Source of the DNA: JAPLDB01 sp038206355 | Lineage (GTDB): Bacteria; Bacteroidota; Bacteroidia; AKYH767-A; 2013-40CM-41-45 | NCBI GenBank assembly: GCA_038206355.1 | Contig: JBBRAY010000011.1 | Span: 23,281 to 87,280 of the forward strand | Reading direction: 5' to 3' | Length of the DNA stretch: 64,000 nt | In this document: piece after piece, positions 8,741 to 17,002 of the stretch | Layout of the letters: each line of letters begins with the position of its first letter | Numbering within the stretch: position 1 is the stretch's first letter | Translations under genes and position numbers: made by a program | Notes under the pieces: generated by a model | The model's database searches: none | Seen by the model: the letters and a program-made list of their open reading frames with translations, nothing else | Told to the model about the DNA's origin: nothing

Positions 8741-10816
8741 ATGCGAAGAATAATTTACATCACCTTACTTTTAGTTTTTTTACTCACCGGTTACGGTATT
8801 TGCATTGCCCAATCTCCTTTGTCGAAGCAATGGGATTACCGTTTTGGTGGCGACGTGTATGACTTCCTAAATACATTTCAGCAAACAAGTGATGGAGGCT
8901 ACATCCTCGGCGGATATTCCTCGTCCGGGATCAGCGGAGATAAAACCCAGCCTTCATGGGGAAACCTGGATTACTGGATTGTAAAAATTGATGCACTTGG
9001 AATTAAACAATGGGATAAAAGATTCGGTGGTGCAGGAAATGAAGTACTCAATTCTGTTGAACAAACTTCTGATGGCGGATATATTCTCGGCGGCAATTCT
9101 GATTCAGGAGTTGGCGGCGATAAAACACAACCGAGCCGCGGAGCCGTTGACTACTGGATAGTAAAAACTGATTCCCTTGGAAATAAAATATGGGACAAAC
9201 GATACGGTGGAAACAATGATGAGTATCTGATCGGCGCATTGCAAACATCTGATGGGGGATATATCATCGGCGGCTATTCCGGCTCAGGAATTGGTGGTGA
9301 TAAATCACAAATCAGTCGCGGGCTTCATGACTACTGGATCCTGAAAACGGATTCCATCGGCACGGTGTTGTGGGACAAGGGCTATGGTGGTAGTGATTAT
9401 GATTTCCTCACCAACCTGATGATCACAGATGACGGTGGCTTTCTTCTTGGCGGATCATCAAGTTCCCCTGCCGGACCAGATAAGTCACAAAATATCTGGG
9501 GCGCTACCGATGTATGGATGATCAAAACGGATTCGCTCGGGAATAAACTCTGGGATGCCGATTACGGCGGATTTGATTACGACCAGATCAACAGTTTTTG
9601 TAAAACATCCGATGGAGGATTTATGCTGGGATGTTATTCAGCTTCCAACATCGGCGGAAATAAAACTCAAAATACGTGGGGACAAGGCGATGTATGGTTG
9701 CTGAAAACAGATGCCACCGGGACAATTCAATGGGACAAAGACTTAGGTGGAACTGATATAGAAGATGGCATCGGCAGTGTTTTTCAAATTGCTGACGGAA
9801 GCTATTTTGTGATCTGTAATTCATTCTCCGGCATCAATGGAGATAAGACGGAAAATAACCTCGGACTGGCGCAGGCGTGGTTGGTAAAAACCGACTCACT
9901 CGGCAACAAACTCTGGGACAAAACTATTTTCACTGACCCTGACCAGAAAATTTACCCATTGATGGTGGAAACTTCAGATGGTTGTTTTGCAATTGCCGAA
10001 GCAACCTATGGTGACCTGGCCGGCGACAAAACACAACCAAACCGCGATACCTCCCTTTCGAGTACAGATTTTTGGATCATCAAATACTGCGATACCACGG
10101 CATCTGCAATAGCCGGATGGACTTCAGCGAATTCCATTTGTCCTGGAACATGCATTGATTTTACAAATCTTTCTTTGGGGGCCACATCATACCAATGGTT
10201 TTTCCCCGGAGCAAATCCCGCAACAAGCTCAGACGTCAATCCGCCGGGAATCTGTTATGTTAATCCCGGAAGTTATGACGTAACATTGATCGCTTCGGGT
10301 GCATCAGGGAATGATACGCTTACCGTAATAAATTACATGACCGTATTCCCTTTTCCCCCATCACAGGGCATTTTACAAAACGGAGATACATTGTCAGCAA
10401 ACCCCGGAGCCATTTCCTATCAATGGTACCACAACGGAAATATGATTGCAGGAGCCACAGATTATTTTTATGTTGCATATCAAAGCGGTGACTTTAATGT
10501 AGTTGCTACCGATGCAAACGGATGCGAAGTTGAAGCCGCCATCTTCGATGTTATTGCAGAAATGAACAATTTGCCAGGGAAAAATATTTCAGTTTATCCA
10601 AATCCTGCATCAGCATATTTAATGATTGAAAACATTGCTGAGCCATTTACATTCGATATATTTAATTTACTCGGTGAAAAAATAAAAAACCTCTCTTCCA
10701 TTACCACCGGGGAAGAACAAACTTTTATTGACGTCCGGTCCTTGCCGGATGGAATTTACCGGCTTGTTATGATCATGAAAAATAAATCCATTCACCGGAA
10801 ATTTATAAAGCAATGA
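8741..10816 (+). CDS. T9SS-secreted protein with seven 60-residue repeats
   Basis: The 691-residue protein has a signal peptide (1-24), then seven tandem repeats of about 60 residues (about 30-450). Each repeat carries a TSDGGYILGG-type strand, a GDKTQ turn, a DYWIVKTDSLG-type strand and a WDKRYGG segment. The first five copies have exactly 180-bp spacing at DNA level (DGG codons near 8891, 9071, 9251, 9431 and 9611). After these come a PKD-like domain (about 460-540), an Ig-like domain (about 545-610) and a T9SS type A sorting domain (VYPNPASAYL onward). The repeats look like beta-propeller blades, so I infer a secreted or surface-attached propeller protein of unknown ligand. Its TGA overlaps the next ATG, indicating an operon with the 10813 gene, whose C-terminal half is closely similar. 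Confidence 0.85.
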   Translation: MRRIIYITLLLVFLLTGYGICIAQSPLSKQWDYRFGGDVYDFLNTFQQTSDGGYILGGYSSSGISGDKTQPSWGNLDYWIVKIDALGIKQWDKRFGGAGNEVLNSVEQTSDGGYILGGNSDSGVGGDKTQPSRGAVDYWIVKTDSLGNKIWDKRYGGNNDEYLIGALQTSDGGYIIGGYSGSGIGGDKSQISRGLHDYWILKTDSIGTVLWDKGYGGSDYDFLTNLMITDDGGFLLGGSSSSPAGPDKSQNIWGATDVWMIKTDSLGNKLWDADYGGFDYDQINSFCKTSDGGFMLGCYSASNIGGNKTQNTWGQGDVWLLKTDATGTIQWDKDLGGTDIEDGIGSVFQIADGSYFVICNSFSGINGDKTENNLGLAQAWLVKTDSLGNKLWDKTIFTDPDQKIYPLMVETSDGCFAIAEATYGDLAGDKTQPNRDTSLSSTDFWIIKYCDTTASAIAGWTSANSICPGTCIDFTNLSLGATSYQWFFPGANPATSSDVNPPGICYVNPGSYDVTLIASGASGNDTLTVINYMTVFPFPPSQGILQNGDTLSANPGAISYQWYHNGNMIAGATDYFYVAYQSGDFNVVATDANGCEVEAAIFDVIAEMNNLPGKNISVYPNPASAYLMIENIAEPFTFDIFNLLGEKIKNLSSITTGEEQTFIDVRSLPDGIYRLVMIMKNKSIHRKFIKQ

Positions 10817-12213
10817 AAAAAAATCTTCGCATTGGTATAATTGTGCTGATTGCTTTTTATCAAACAACAAAACTGAGCGCCCAAAATTTAATTCCAAATT
10901 CCGGATTTGAAACGTTCTCCGCTTTGCCGACTTCTTACGGAGAATTCAGTCTGGCTACAGGATGGGAGAACTGCAATGGTACCGGAACACCCGATTACTT
11001 CAATACAGCAGGTACGGTCGGACCATATTTCGGAACGAACCTTCCACACACCGGTGATGCCATGGCGGGATTTTGTCCTTATCACGGCGGACTTCTTGGA
11101 TTCAGAGAATATCTTTCCATTATGCTTTCGTCACCGATGATTGTCGGTCAGACTTACAACGTTTCTTTCTGGTTGTCAAACGGCATCAATGGCGCATACG
11201 GGTATGGATGCAATAACATAGGTGTTGCTTTTTCTCTCGGATCACTGACACAAACAGGCAGCTTACCAATACTGATCTCCCCGCAGTTAGAAATCACAAC
11301 AATATTTTATGACAGCAACTGGACCCAGCTATCATTTCAATACACTGCGACAGCTGCTTTTGATTATTTCACCATTGGAAATTTCAGAGATGATGCAGGA
11401 ACGACTTCCGCACAATACGGAGCCGCATACAATGCCGTTTATTATTTTATTGACGATATTGGAGTTGAACTTTCCAATCAGCTTCCGGTGGCACTGTTCA
11501 ATGCAACCAATCATATTTGTCCGGGGACCTGTACAGGATTTTCAAACACCTCCATTAATGCAACGTCCTATCTGTGGGAATTTCCGGGCGCTGCTCCGGC
11601 AATGAGCACTGATATAAATCCGGCAAACATTTGTTACAACTCGCCGGGCAATTATTCTGTTACGCTGATTGCCGGAAATGCAAACGGCTTAGATACGCTT
11701 ACGCTAGTAAATTTTATGAATGTTTATCCGTATCCATCACCGCAAGGCATTCAGCAAAATGGCGATACGCTTTTTGCAAATCAGGGTTCATCAGGATACC
11801 AGTGGTATTGGAATGCCAATATCATCAACGGCGCAACAAACTATTTTTACGTCGCACCCCAAAGTGGTGATTACAACGTTGTATGCACTGATGCAAACGG
11901 ATGCGAAGTAGAAGCGGTTATATTTAATGTGATCGCGGCTATTCATTCACCGCTCCATGAAAATGATGAGAAAGAAAATATTATTCTTTTTCCGAATCCG
12001 GCAACTGACCACTTAACAACCAATCTCAATCCTGAAACCGGCACTATAAAAATCACCAATATCCTTGGAAAAAATATTTCACAATCACTTTATCAAATTG
12101 AAAAACAAAATCACCAAACAACACTTGATATCAGCGTGATTGCAAATGGTATTTATTGGCTGGAATTTTCAGACGGAAAAAACATTTACAGAAAGCAATT
12201 CATTAAAAACTAA
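10813..12213 (+). CDS. T9SS-secreted protein with N-terminal carbohydrate-binding-like domain
   Basis: The ATG overlaps the stop of the preceding gene (ATGA), indicating translational coupling. The 466-residue product has a signal peptide (1-23) and a beta-rich N-terminal domain (about 25-225, beginning NLIPNSGFE, a start typical of secreted jelly-roll/CBM-like domains). Then follow a PKD-like domain (about 232-305), an Ig-like domain (about 310-388) and a T9SS type A sorting domain (LFPNPATDH to the end). The PKD-Ig stretch is strikingly similar to that of the upstream gene: both have ICPGTC, ICY, QNGDTL and DANGCEVEA segments in register. The partners therefore share a stalk but differ in head domain. 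Ligand and function are unknown. The stop lies six bases from the convergent kynA stop. Confidence 0.82.
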   Translation: MKKNLRIGIIVLIAFYQTTKLSAQNLIPNSGFETFSALPTSYGEFSLATGWENCNGTGTPDYFNTAGTVGPYFGTNLPHTGDAMAGFCPYHGGLLGFREYLSIMLSSPMIVGQTYNVSFWLSNGINGAYGYGCNNIGVAFSLGSLTQTGSLPILISPQLEITTIFYDSNWTQLSFQYTATAAFDYFTIGNFRDDAGTTSAQYGAAYNAVYYFIDDIGVELSNQLPVALFNATNHICPGTCTGFSNTSINATSYLWEFPGAAPAMSTDINPANICYNSPGNYSVTLIAGNANGLDTLTLVNFMNVYPYPSPQGIQQNGDTLFANQGSSGYQWYWNANIINGATNYFYVAPQSGDYNVVCTDANGCEVEAVIFNVIAAIHSPLHENDEKENIILFPNPATDHLTTNLNPETGTIKITNILGKNISQSLYQIEKQNHQTTLDISVIANGIYWLEFSDGKNIYRKQFIKN

Positions 12214-12219
12214 GCGGAA

Positions 12220-13224
12220 TTATTTTACTCCTCTTACTTCCCTGTCAACCCAGGCCTTGCCCCAGTTTTCAATTTCTTCTGCACTCCACAACTCAGGATA
12301 AAAAATTCTTTTCTGAAAGCGTGGCGGTAAATATTTCTGCCAGTTGGTTCCCCCGGTTGCCGGTACGTCACCGTCCCTGGATTGGAGATATCGGGCGGCA
12401 GAACGGTAATGAACAAGGGGCCAGTTTACATTGATGTTGGCATCCAGTTCACGCAATGCACTGATCACATCAGGTCGTTGTCTGTCTGATTCAGAAAGTG
12501 ATTTATATTTTGCCCACACATTCTTGACTTTGCAATCATTGGCCAGCGCAATAAATTCTGCGGAATATTTTTTCTCAAACTGTTCCAGCGTAAGTGTTTT
12601 TTTTCCTGAGACAAGTTCTGTGGCCCCCTGCTTCCAGTAGATGTGTTCATACATCTCTTCAATGGTATGCTCCCCCGATCTGTAATTTCCCCTCACTTCT
12701 TTATCCACCAGTTGAATAAAATCAGTAGAATAAATTTCAATCATCCGGTACTGCGCACTTTGAAATCCGCTGGCCGGTAAAAGCGCCATCCGGAAAGCAA
12801 GAAACTGTTCCCGCTCCATTCCCTCTCCCATGATGTCGAAAGATTTTGTAAGCGCCTCGAAGTAGCGGTTGATGCGGCCGATGCGCTCCACAAAAAACTG
12901 CGGATCGAGCTTATCCTTCCATCCCAGGTCATGACCATTGGGTTGAACATCTCTTCCATTGTGAGCGATCTGTTCCAGCTCGTGCAATGCAAGTTTGAAA
13001 TACAACTCTGTGATCTGATGATAAACAATAAATATCTGCTCGTCAGGAAAATCCGTTTTGGGATTCTGAAGTGTAAGTAAAGTATCTACGTGCGTATAAT
13101 CCCAGTAAGGAAGATAGTTGGCCATCAGCAGGCCGTCGAGATAGGAGACAATATTTTGTCCCATCAGTTCGTATTTCTCGTTAAGCCTTTTGAGGCGATC
13201 AAGTATTTCAGGAGTTAATTCCAT
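12220..13224 (-). CDS. kynA: Tryptophan 2,3-dioxygenase
   Basis: This haem enzyme opens the indole ring of L-tryptophan to N-formylkynurenine, the first step of the kynurenine route. The 334-residue protein shows the family signatures: FIVYHQITELYFK, where H69 matches the active-site histidine of bacterial TDO; the PASGFQSAQYR segment (150-160), used in substrate binding; and NWPLVHYRSAARYL, where H272 is the probable proximal haem ligand, followed by the ATGGTNW loop. It is longer than the Xanthomonas enzyme and belongs to the divergent form seen in Bacteroidota. No other kynurenine-pathway gene is in the window. A perfect -7 box lies five bases upstream of the ATG. A DUF3108 gene follows upstream on the same strand. 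Confidence 0.9.
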   Translation of the reverse strand: MELTPEILDRLKRLNEKYELMGQNIVSYLDGLLMANYLPYWDYTHVDTLLTLQNPKTDFPDEQIFIVYHQITELYFKLALHELEQIAHNGRDVQPNGHDLGWKDKLDPQFFVERIGRINRYFEALTKSFDIMGEGMEREQFLAFRMALLPASGFQSAQYRMIEIYSTDFIQLVDKEVRGNYRSGEHTIEEMYEHIYWKQGATELVSGKKTLTLEQFEKKYSAEFIALANDCKVKNVWAKYKSLSESDRQRPDVISALRELDANINVNWPLVHYRSAARYLQSRDGDVPATGGTNWQKYLPPRFQKRIFYPELWSAEEIENWGKAWVDREVRGVK

Positions 13225-13229
13225 GCGGA

Positions 13230-13237
13230 CAAAGATA
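13230..13237 (-). promoter_or_regulatory. -7 promoter box of kynA, nearly touching the start codon
   Basis: TATCTTTG on the minus strand matches the Bacteroidota -7 consensus TAnnTTTG. It ends five bases before the kynA ATG (13222-13224), so transcription would begin at or next to the start codon. No clear -33 TTG lies at the usual distance, which lowers confidence. Confidence 0.45.
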
Positions 13238-13286
13238 CAGGAATCATTATACCGCCTGAATGAGATTGATCAGTAAAAATAGCAGG

Positions 13287-14075
13287 TTATTTATCCTTCA
13301 CTATGGAAAGCGGGCCGGCAAGATTTTCATAGCCGATAAGGTCCATTTTAATTGAACCAATTAAAACATTGGCCTGCACGCGGACAGGTATATGATTGTC
13401 GTCATCACTTACCCAAACCGTCATGTCTTCATTCTCTTTAAACACGCGTCCTTGCTGAAGCATGGGCCGAAAGCCAAGACAATTAATGGTCCCCACCTTG
13501 GTTTTTATTTTATCCCGGCCAATGAATTTCACATTGAGCGGAAGGGTGTTGTCGTCAAGGTATCCGGGGATCGGATAAACATCGCCCTCTTTAACACCAC
13601 GTGCATCAAATGTGCGTGAAAAATAAAATGCTGAAATCAGGTCCTGCGTATATTCCGGAATTGCAATGGTTTTCTTATCACTCCGCGCCGAATCTGTATA
13701 ATGATTGAAACTCACGTTCTGGGTAATGGTATATCCACCCTCATTCACCCTTCGGAAAAAAAGCCACGGGATAATGGCCTGACTATCCACAACGCTTTCA
13801 TAACGGTCCCGTACTTTAAAAAACCAATCGAAAGCACCAACGGTTTCACCGGTTCCAACGATGTCATAACAAGGGCGGCCCCCAATCATTTTCATATCCG
13901 GTTTAACTTCCATTGTCGCAGTTCCGGCATCAATAAACCCGTAATGGATTCGGAATTTTAGTTTCTCCCCTGCCCTAAAAGCCTTATTTTCAATGGTTCG
14001 CAGTACTTTTTGTCCGTTGGAAGAGTGGGCTGACAGACCCATCAATAAAAAGCAGACAACGATTATTTTTTTCAT
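13287..14075 (-). CDS. DUF3108 periplasmic protein
   Basis: I choose the ATG at 14073-14075, because it begins a clear signal peptide (MKKIIVVCFLLMGLSAHS). The longer reading frame to 14153 adds 26 non-signal-like residues. The mature protein of about 240 residues matches the DUF3108 pattern: AGEKLKFRIHYGFIDAGTATMEV near the N-terminus, VGAFDWFFKVRDRYES, and the C-terminal MTVWVSDDDNHIPVRV and GSIKMDL segments. Members are beta-rich exported proteins without an assigned reaction. The gene sits between kynA and scpB on the same strand. There are 62 bp to kynA and about 130 bp to scpB, so co-transcription with kynA is possible. No catalytic motif is visible. Confidence 0.8.
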   Translation of the reverse strand: MKKIIVVCFLLMGLSAHSSNGQKVLRTIENKAFRAGEKLKFRIHYGFIDAGTATMEVKPDMKMIGGRPCYDIVGTGETVGAFDWFFKVRDRYESVVDSQAIIPWLFFRRVNEGGYTITQNVSFNHYTDSARSDKKTIAIPEYTQDLISAFYFSRTFDARGVKEGDVYPIPGYLDDNTLPLNVKFIGRDKIKTKVGTINCLGFRPMLQQGRVFKENEDMTVWVSDDDNHIPVRVQANVLIGSIKMDLIGYENLAGPLSIVKDK

Positions 14076-14205
14076 GCGGCCCCCTATGGCAAAGACTATT
14101 CCATACTGAAAATATTGCGGGCAAGAATATGAAATAAATGAGGTTCGTTCCATAAGCTATTGATAACGAAACGAAACTCGGGCAGAAATAATTTGTGAAA
14201 AGTGC

Positions 14206-15033
14206 TCAGGAAGGAAGGTCTTCTTCGCCTGCAGACATGGAAATTTCTCCGGACTGATCCAATGTTTCTTCAGCGGAATTTTCATTTTCTAAAAAAATCT
14301 TTTTGCGGTCAGGAATTTCAGTGGCATCAGGGTTTTCATCTGTAAGGATAATTTCTTCTTCAGGACTAATTTGTTCCTGTTCTATTGTCTCAATCAAAAC
14401 AGGGTCAGTAGAATCTACAGTATTGCCTTCTGTTAATTCAGGTACATCTTCGGTTACAGGAAGTTCGCGGGTGAATTCAGATGTGCTGCCAATTTCATTT
14501 TGTGGTGCACGTAAATCTTTCAATTGCGGGAGATCCGTTACGGAATTAATTCCAAAGTAATCCATGAACACCTGACTGGTGGCGTAAAGCATTGGTTTAC
14601 CCGGACCATCACTTTTTCCAAGCATCATGATCATCTCTTTTTCCAATAACTTCTGAACGGCATAATCGCAATTCACACCACGAATGTGTTCAATCTCAGT
14701 TTTAGAAATCGGTTGTTTGTATGCAATGATGGCCAGTGTTTCCATCTGTGCTACAGAAAGTTTTTTCTTGGCCTTGTGCTGCAGCAATGCCGTTAGCGTG
14801 CCATGGTATTCCTTCTTGGTAAGAAACTCGTAACCACCGGCAATTTCGCAAAGTTCAAATGCAAAATCATCTGAAAAATATTTTTGCCGGATCTCATCTA
14901 TGGCCTGAATGAGTTCATCCTCCTTCACTTCCCATCCCATCGATATTTTCAATGACGCCCTGATTTCATCGAGCGAAATGCTCTCTTCTGAACAAAAAAT
15001 CAACGCCTCTATATGCTGTTTCAATAATTGCAT
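14206..15033 (-). CDS. scpB: Segregation and condensation protein B
   Basis: ScpB dimers bind ScpA and SMC to form the bacterial condensin. Residues about 1-175 form the two winged-helix domains. MQLLKQHIEALIFCSEESISLDEI is the usual N-terminus, and the segment LSVAQMETLAIIAYKQPISKTEIEHIRGV is the most conserved part. Residues about 185-275 are an acidic, low-complexity tail rich in E, D, T and S, common in Bacteroidota ScpB and presumably disordered. The ATG at 15033 directly precedes the canonical N-terminus. The gene lies about 140 bp downstream of the polyprenyl synthetase on the same strand. No scpA is in the window. Confidence 0.92.
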   Translation of the reverse strand: MQLLKQHIEALIFCSEESISLDEIRASLKISMGWEVKEDELIQAIDEIRQKYFSDDFAFELCEIAGGYEFLTKKEYHGTLTALLQHKAKKKLSVAQMETLAIIAYKQPISKTEIEHIRGVNCDYAVQKLLEKEMIMMLGKSDGPGKPMLYATSQVFMDYFGINSVTDLPQLKDLRAPQNEIGSTSEFTRELPVTEDVPELTEGNTVDSTDPVLIETIEQEQISPEEEIILTDENPDATEIPDRKKIFLENENSAEETLDQSGEISMSAGEEDLPS

Positions 15034-15176
15034 TTGTCTGTTTATGGTTTATTCTCTGATATCCGATACGAATATACTATTTGCGGCGCAAGAAAGGTGA
15101 TTTGAGAAGGGTGAGAAAATTTTTTTTTCAACAATTATCGGGGATGCTGAGTTTCAACGGGGAAAGTTTAGGCCCT

Positions 15177-16151
15177 TTAATGCGTCCTTTCAATGGTAAA
15201 TTGCACCAGGTCGCGAAGAGAATCTCTGTAAATATTGTCAGGAAAATCGCTCAAAAGCCGGAATGCTTTTTCCTGGTACTCCTTCATTCTGGATTCGGAA
15301 TATTCGATTCCCTTGCTTTGCTTTACAAAAGCGATCACCTCTTTTACTTTTTTATCGTCTGTATTGTGATTTTTTACAATGTTGATCATTCTCTTTCTGT
15401 CGGAATATGTCGCCTTTGCCAAAGCATAAATGAGCGGTAAAGTCATTTTGCTCTCTTTGATATCAATACCTGTAGGTTTGCCGATTATACCATCCGGGCC
15501 ATAGTCAAATAAGTCATCTTTGATCTGAAATGCGACACCTATATACTCTCCGAATAGATGCATTTTATCCACAGAAATTTTATCTGCACCGGCAGAAGAT
15601 GCCCCACAGGCACAGCATGAAGCAATCAACGAAGCTGTTTTCTGTCTGATGATATCAAAGTAAATTTCCTCTTTAATGTCCAGTCGCCTCGCTTTTTCAA
15701 TTTGCAGAAGCTCTCCTTCACTCATTACCCGTACAGCGGTGCTTACAATTTTTAAAAGTTCATGGTCATTATTCTCTACAGATAAAAGCAATCCCTTTGA
15801 AAGGAGGTAATCGCCGACCAATACAGCTATTTTATTTTTCCATAGTGCATTGATGGAAAAAAAGCCCCGTCGTTCATTGGAGTCATCCACCACATCGTCA
15901 TGAACAAGCGTTGCTGTATGCAGTAATTCTATCAGTGCAGCTGCGCGGTAACTGGCATCGGTGATACCGCCGCAAAGTCCGGCAGAAAAAAACACAAACA
16001 TCGGACGCATCTGCTTGCCTTTGCGCTTCACGATATAATGGGTAATCCTGTCGAGCAGGGCTACTTTGCTGCGCATCGACTCCCGGAAATGGGATTCAAA
16101 CTTCTCCATTTCAGGAGCAATGGGCTTTTTTATTTTTTCCAGCGAAAGCAT
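15177..16151 (-). CDS. Polyprenyl diphosphate synthase (trans-prenyltransferase)
   Basis: This enzyme elongates allylic diphosphates with isopentenyl diphosphate, making the long side chain of menaquinone. I start it at the ATG at 16149-16151 (MLSLEKIKKPIAPEMEKFE), which matches the usual family N-terminus. The longer frame to 16229 needs a GTG inside the divergent ysxC start region. The 324-residue length suits a medium/long-chain (octaprenyl-type) synthase. Both aspartate-rich motifs are present: LVHDDVVDD and FQIKDDLFDY, along with GKQMRP for IPP binding and the KPTGIDIKESKMTLP segment. Chain length cannot be fixed by eye. A TACTTTCG box (16161-16168), one base from the -7 consensus, is nine bases upstream. 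Confidence 0.9.
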   Translation of the reverse strand: MLSLEKIKKPIAPEMEKFESHFRESMRSKVALLDRITHYIVKRKGKQMRPMFVFFSAGLCGGITDASYRAAALIELLHTATLVHDDVVDDSNERRGFFSINALWKNKIAVLVGDYLLSKGLLLSVENNDHELLKIVSTAVRVMSEGELLQIEKARRLDIKEEIYFDIIRQKTASLIASCCACGASSAGADKISVDKMHLFGEYIGVAFQIKDDLFDYGPDGIIGKPTGIDIKESKMTLPLIYALAKATYSDRKRMINIVKNHNTDDKKVKEVIAFVKQSKGIEYSESRMKEYQEKAFRLLSDFPDNIYRDSLRDLVQFTIERTH

Positions 16152-16230
16152 ATGCGGATGCGAAAGTAAATTAAAATAATTTCCAATCAGTTCCCCTTGT
16201 TTCTGTTTCTTTACAGTCACAATGGCCACA

Positions 16231-16827
16231 ATGAAAATTTCCGACGCTGAGTTTATTGGCAGTTACCCCAAGGTTGATCTATGTCCTAAACCTGTATTGC
16301 CTGAATATGCATTTATCGGCCGATCCAATGTGGGAAAATCAAGTCTGATCAACATGCTTGCGGGGAGAACCCACCTGGCGAAGACTTCGTCAACACCCGG
16401 AAAAACGCAACTCATCAATTTTTTTCTGATCAATAAAAACTGGCACCTCGTTGACCTGCCGGGATATGGATATGCAAAAGTATCGAAGGATAAGCGGAGT
16501 GAATTTGAGAAAATGATCCGTCACTATCTAACGGGCCGGCCATGCCTGATGACGGTTTTTATTCTTGTTGACACGCGCATCCCACCGCAAAAACTAGATA
16601 TTGATTTCATTAATAAAACGGGGGCCAGCAATATCCCATTGGTATTGATATTTACAAAAACCGACAAGCTTTCCTTGCGTCAGATTTCAAAAAATACAGA
16701 AGCCGTTTTTAAGGAGCTCTCCAAGACTTGGGAATCATTGCCTCCGCACTTTATTACTTCGTCGGTCACCAGGGTGGGGAAAGAGGATATCCTGAAATAT
16801 ATTGAAACGACGAATAAAGTTTATTGA
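16231..16827 (+). CDS. ysxC: Ribosome biogenesis GTP-binding protein YsxC/EngB
   Basis: YsxC (EngB, YihA) is a small TRAFAC-class GTPase needed for large ribosomal subunit assembly. The 198-residue protein shows G1 GRSNVGKSS, the G2 region with the TSSTPGKTQ segment, G3 DLPGYGYAKV and G4 FTKTDKL. The length fits the family. I use the second ATG (16231, MKISDAEFIGSY), because homologues begin there. The ATG at 16222 adds only MAT and overlaps the longer version of the divergent prenyl synthase frame. The last 37 bases of the gene recur 167 bp downstream. Confidence 0.94.
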   Translation: MKISDAEFIGSYPKVDLCPKPVLPEYAFIGRSNVGKSSLINMLAGRTHLAKTSSTPGKTQLINFFLINKNWHLVDLPGYGYAKVSKDKRSEFEKMIRHYLTGRPCLMTVFILVDTRIPPQKLDIDFINKTGASNIPLVLIFTKTDKLSLRQISKNTEAVFKELSKTWESLPPHFITSSVTRVGKEDILKYIETTNKVY

Positions 16828-16994
16828 ATATTTTTTTGTCGTTTCTTTTCCTTGTGGAAGTGTGCAGGAACAGCAGGATAATTCTCTGCATCTTGTCAGG
16901 TGAACAACGCCAATATTTATCACACAACACCTGACACCATTTTGAAACCATATTAAACCTGAAGTATATTGAAGCGACGAATTAAGTTTATTAA
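16791..16994 (+). repeat. Duplicated 3' end of ysxC
   Basis: The 37 bases ending at the ysxC stop (16791-16827) reappear at 16958-16994 with 33 of 37 identical, including the stop position (TGA in copy 1, TAA in copy 2). The 130 bp between the copies do not obviously repeat. This is most simply a partial tandem duplication or a remnant of a recombination event downstream of the gene. Confidence 0.75.
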
Positions 16995-17002
16995 CTCAGG
17001 GA

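Noticed and set aside
8891..9971. 180-bp periodic repeats considered as a CRISPR or satellite array
   Set aside because: Spacing fits 60 codons, reading frame is maintained, and each unit encodes the same protein strands; no short direct repeat with spacers.
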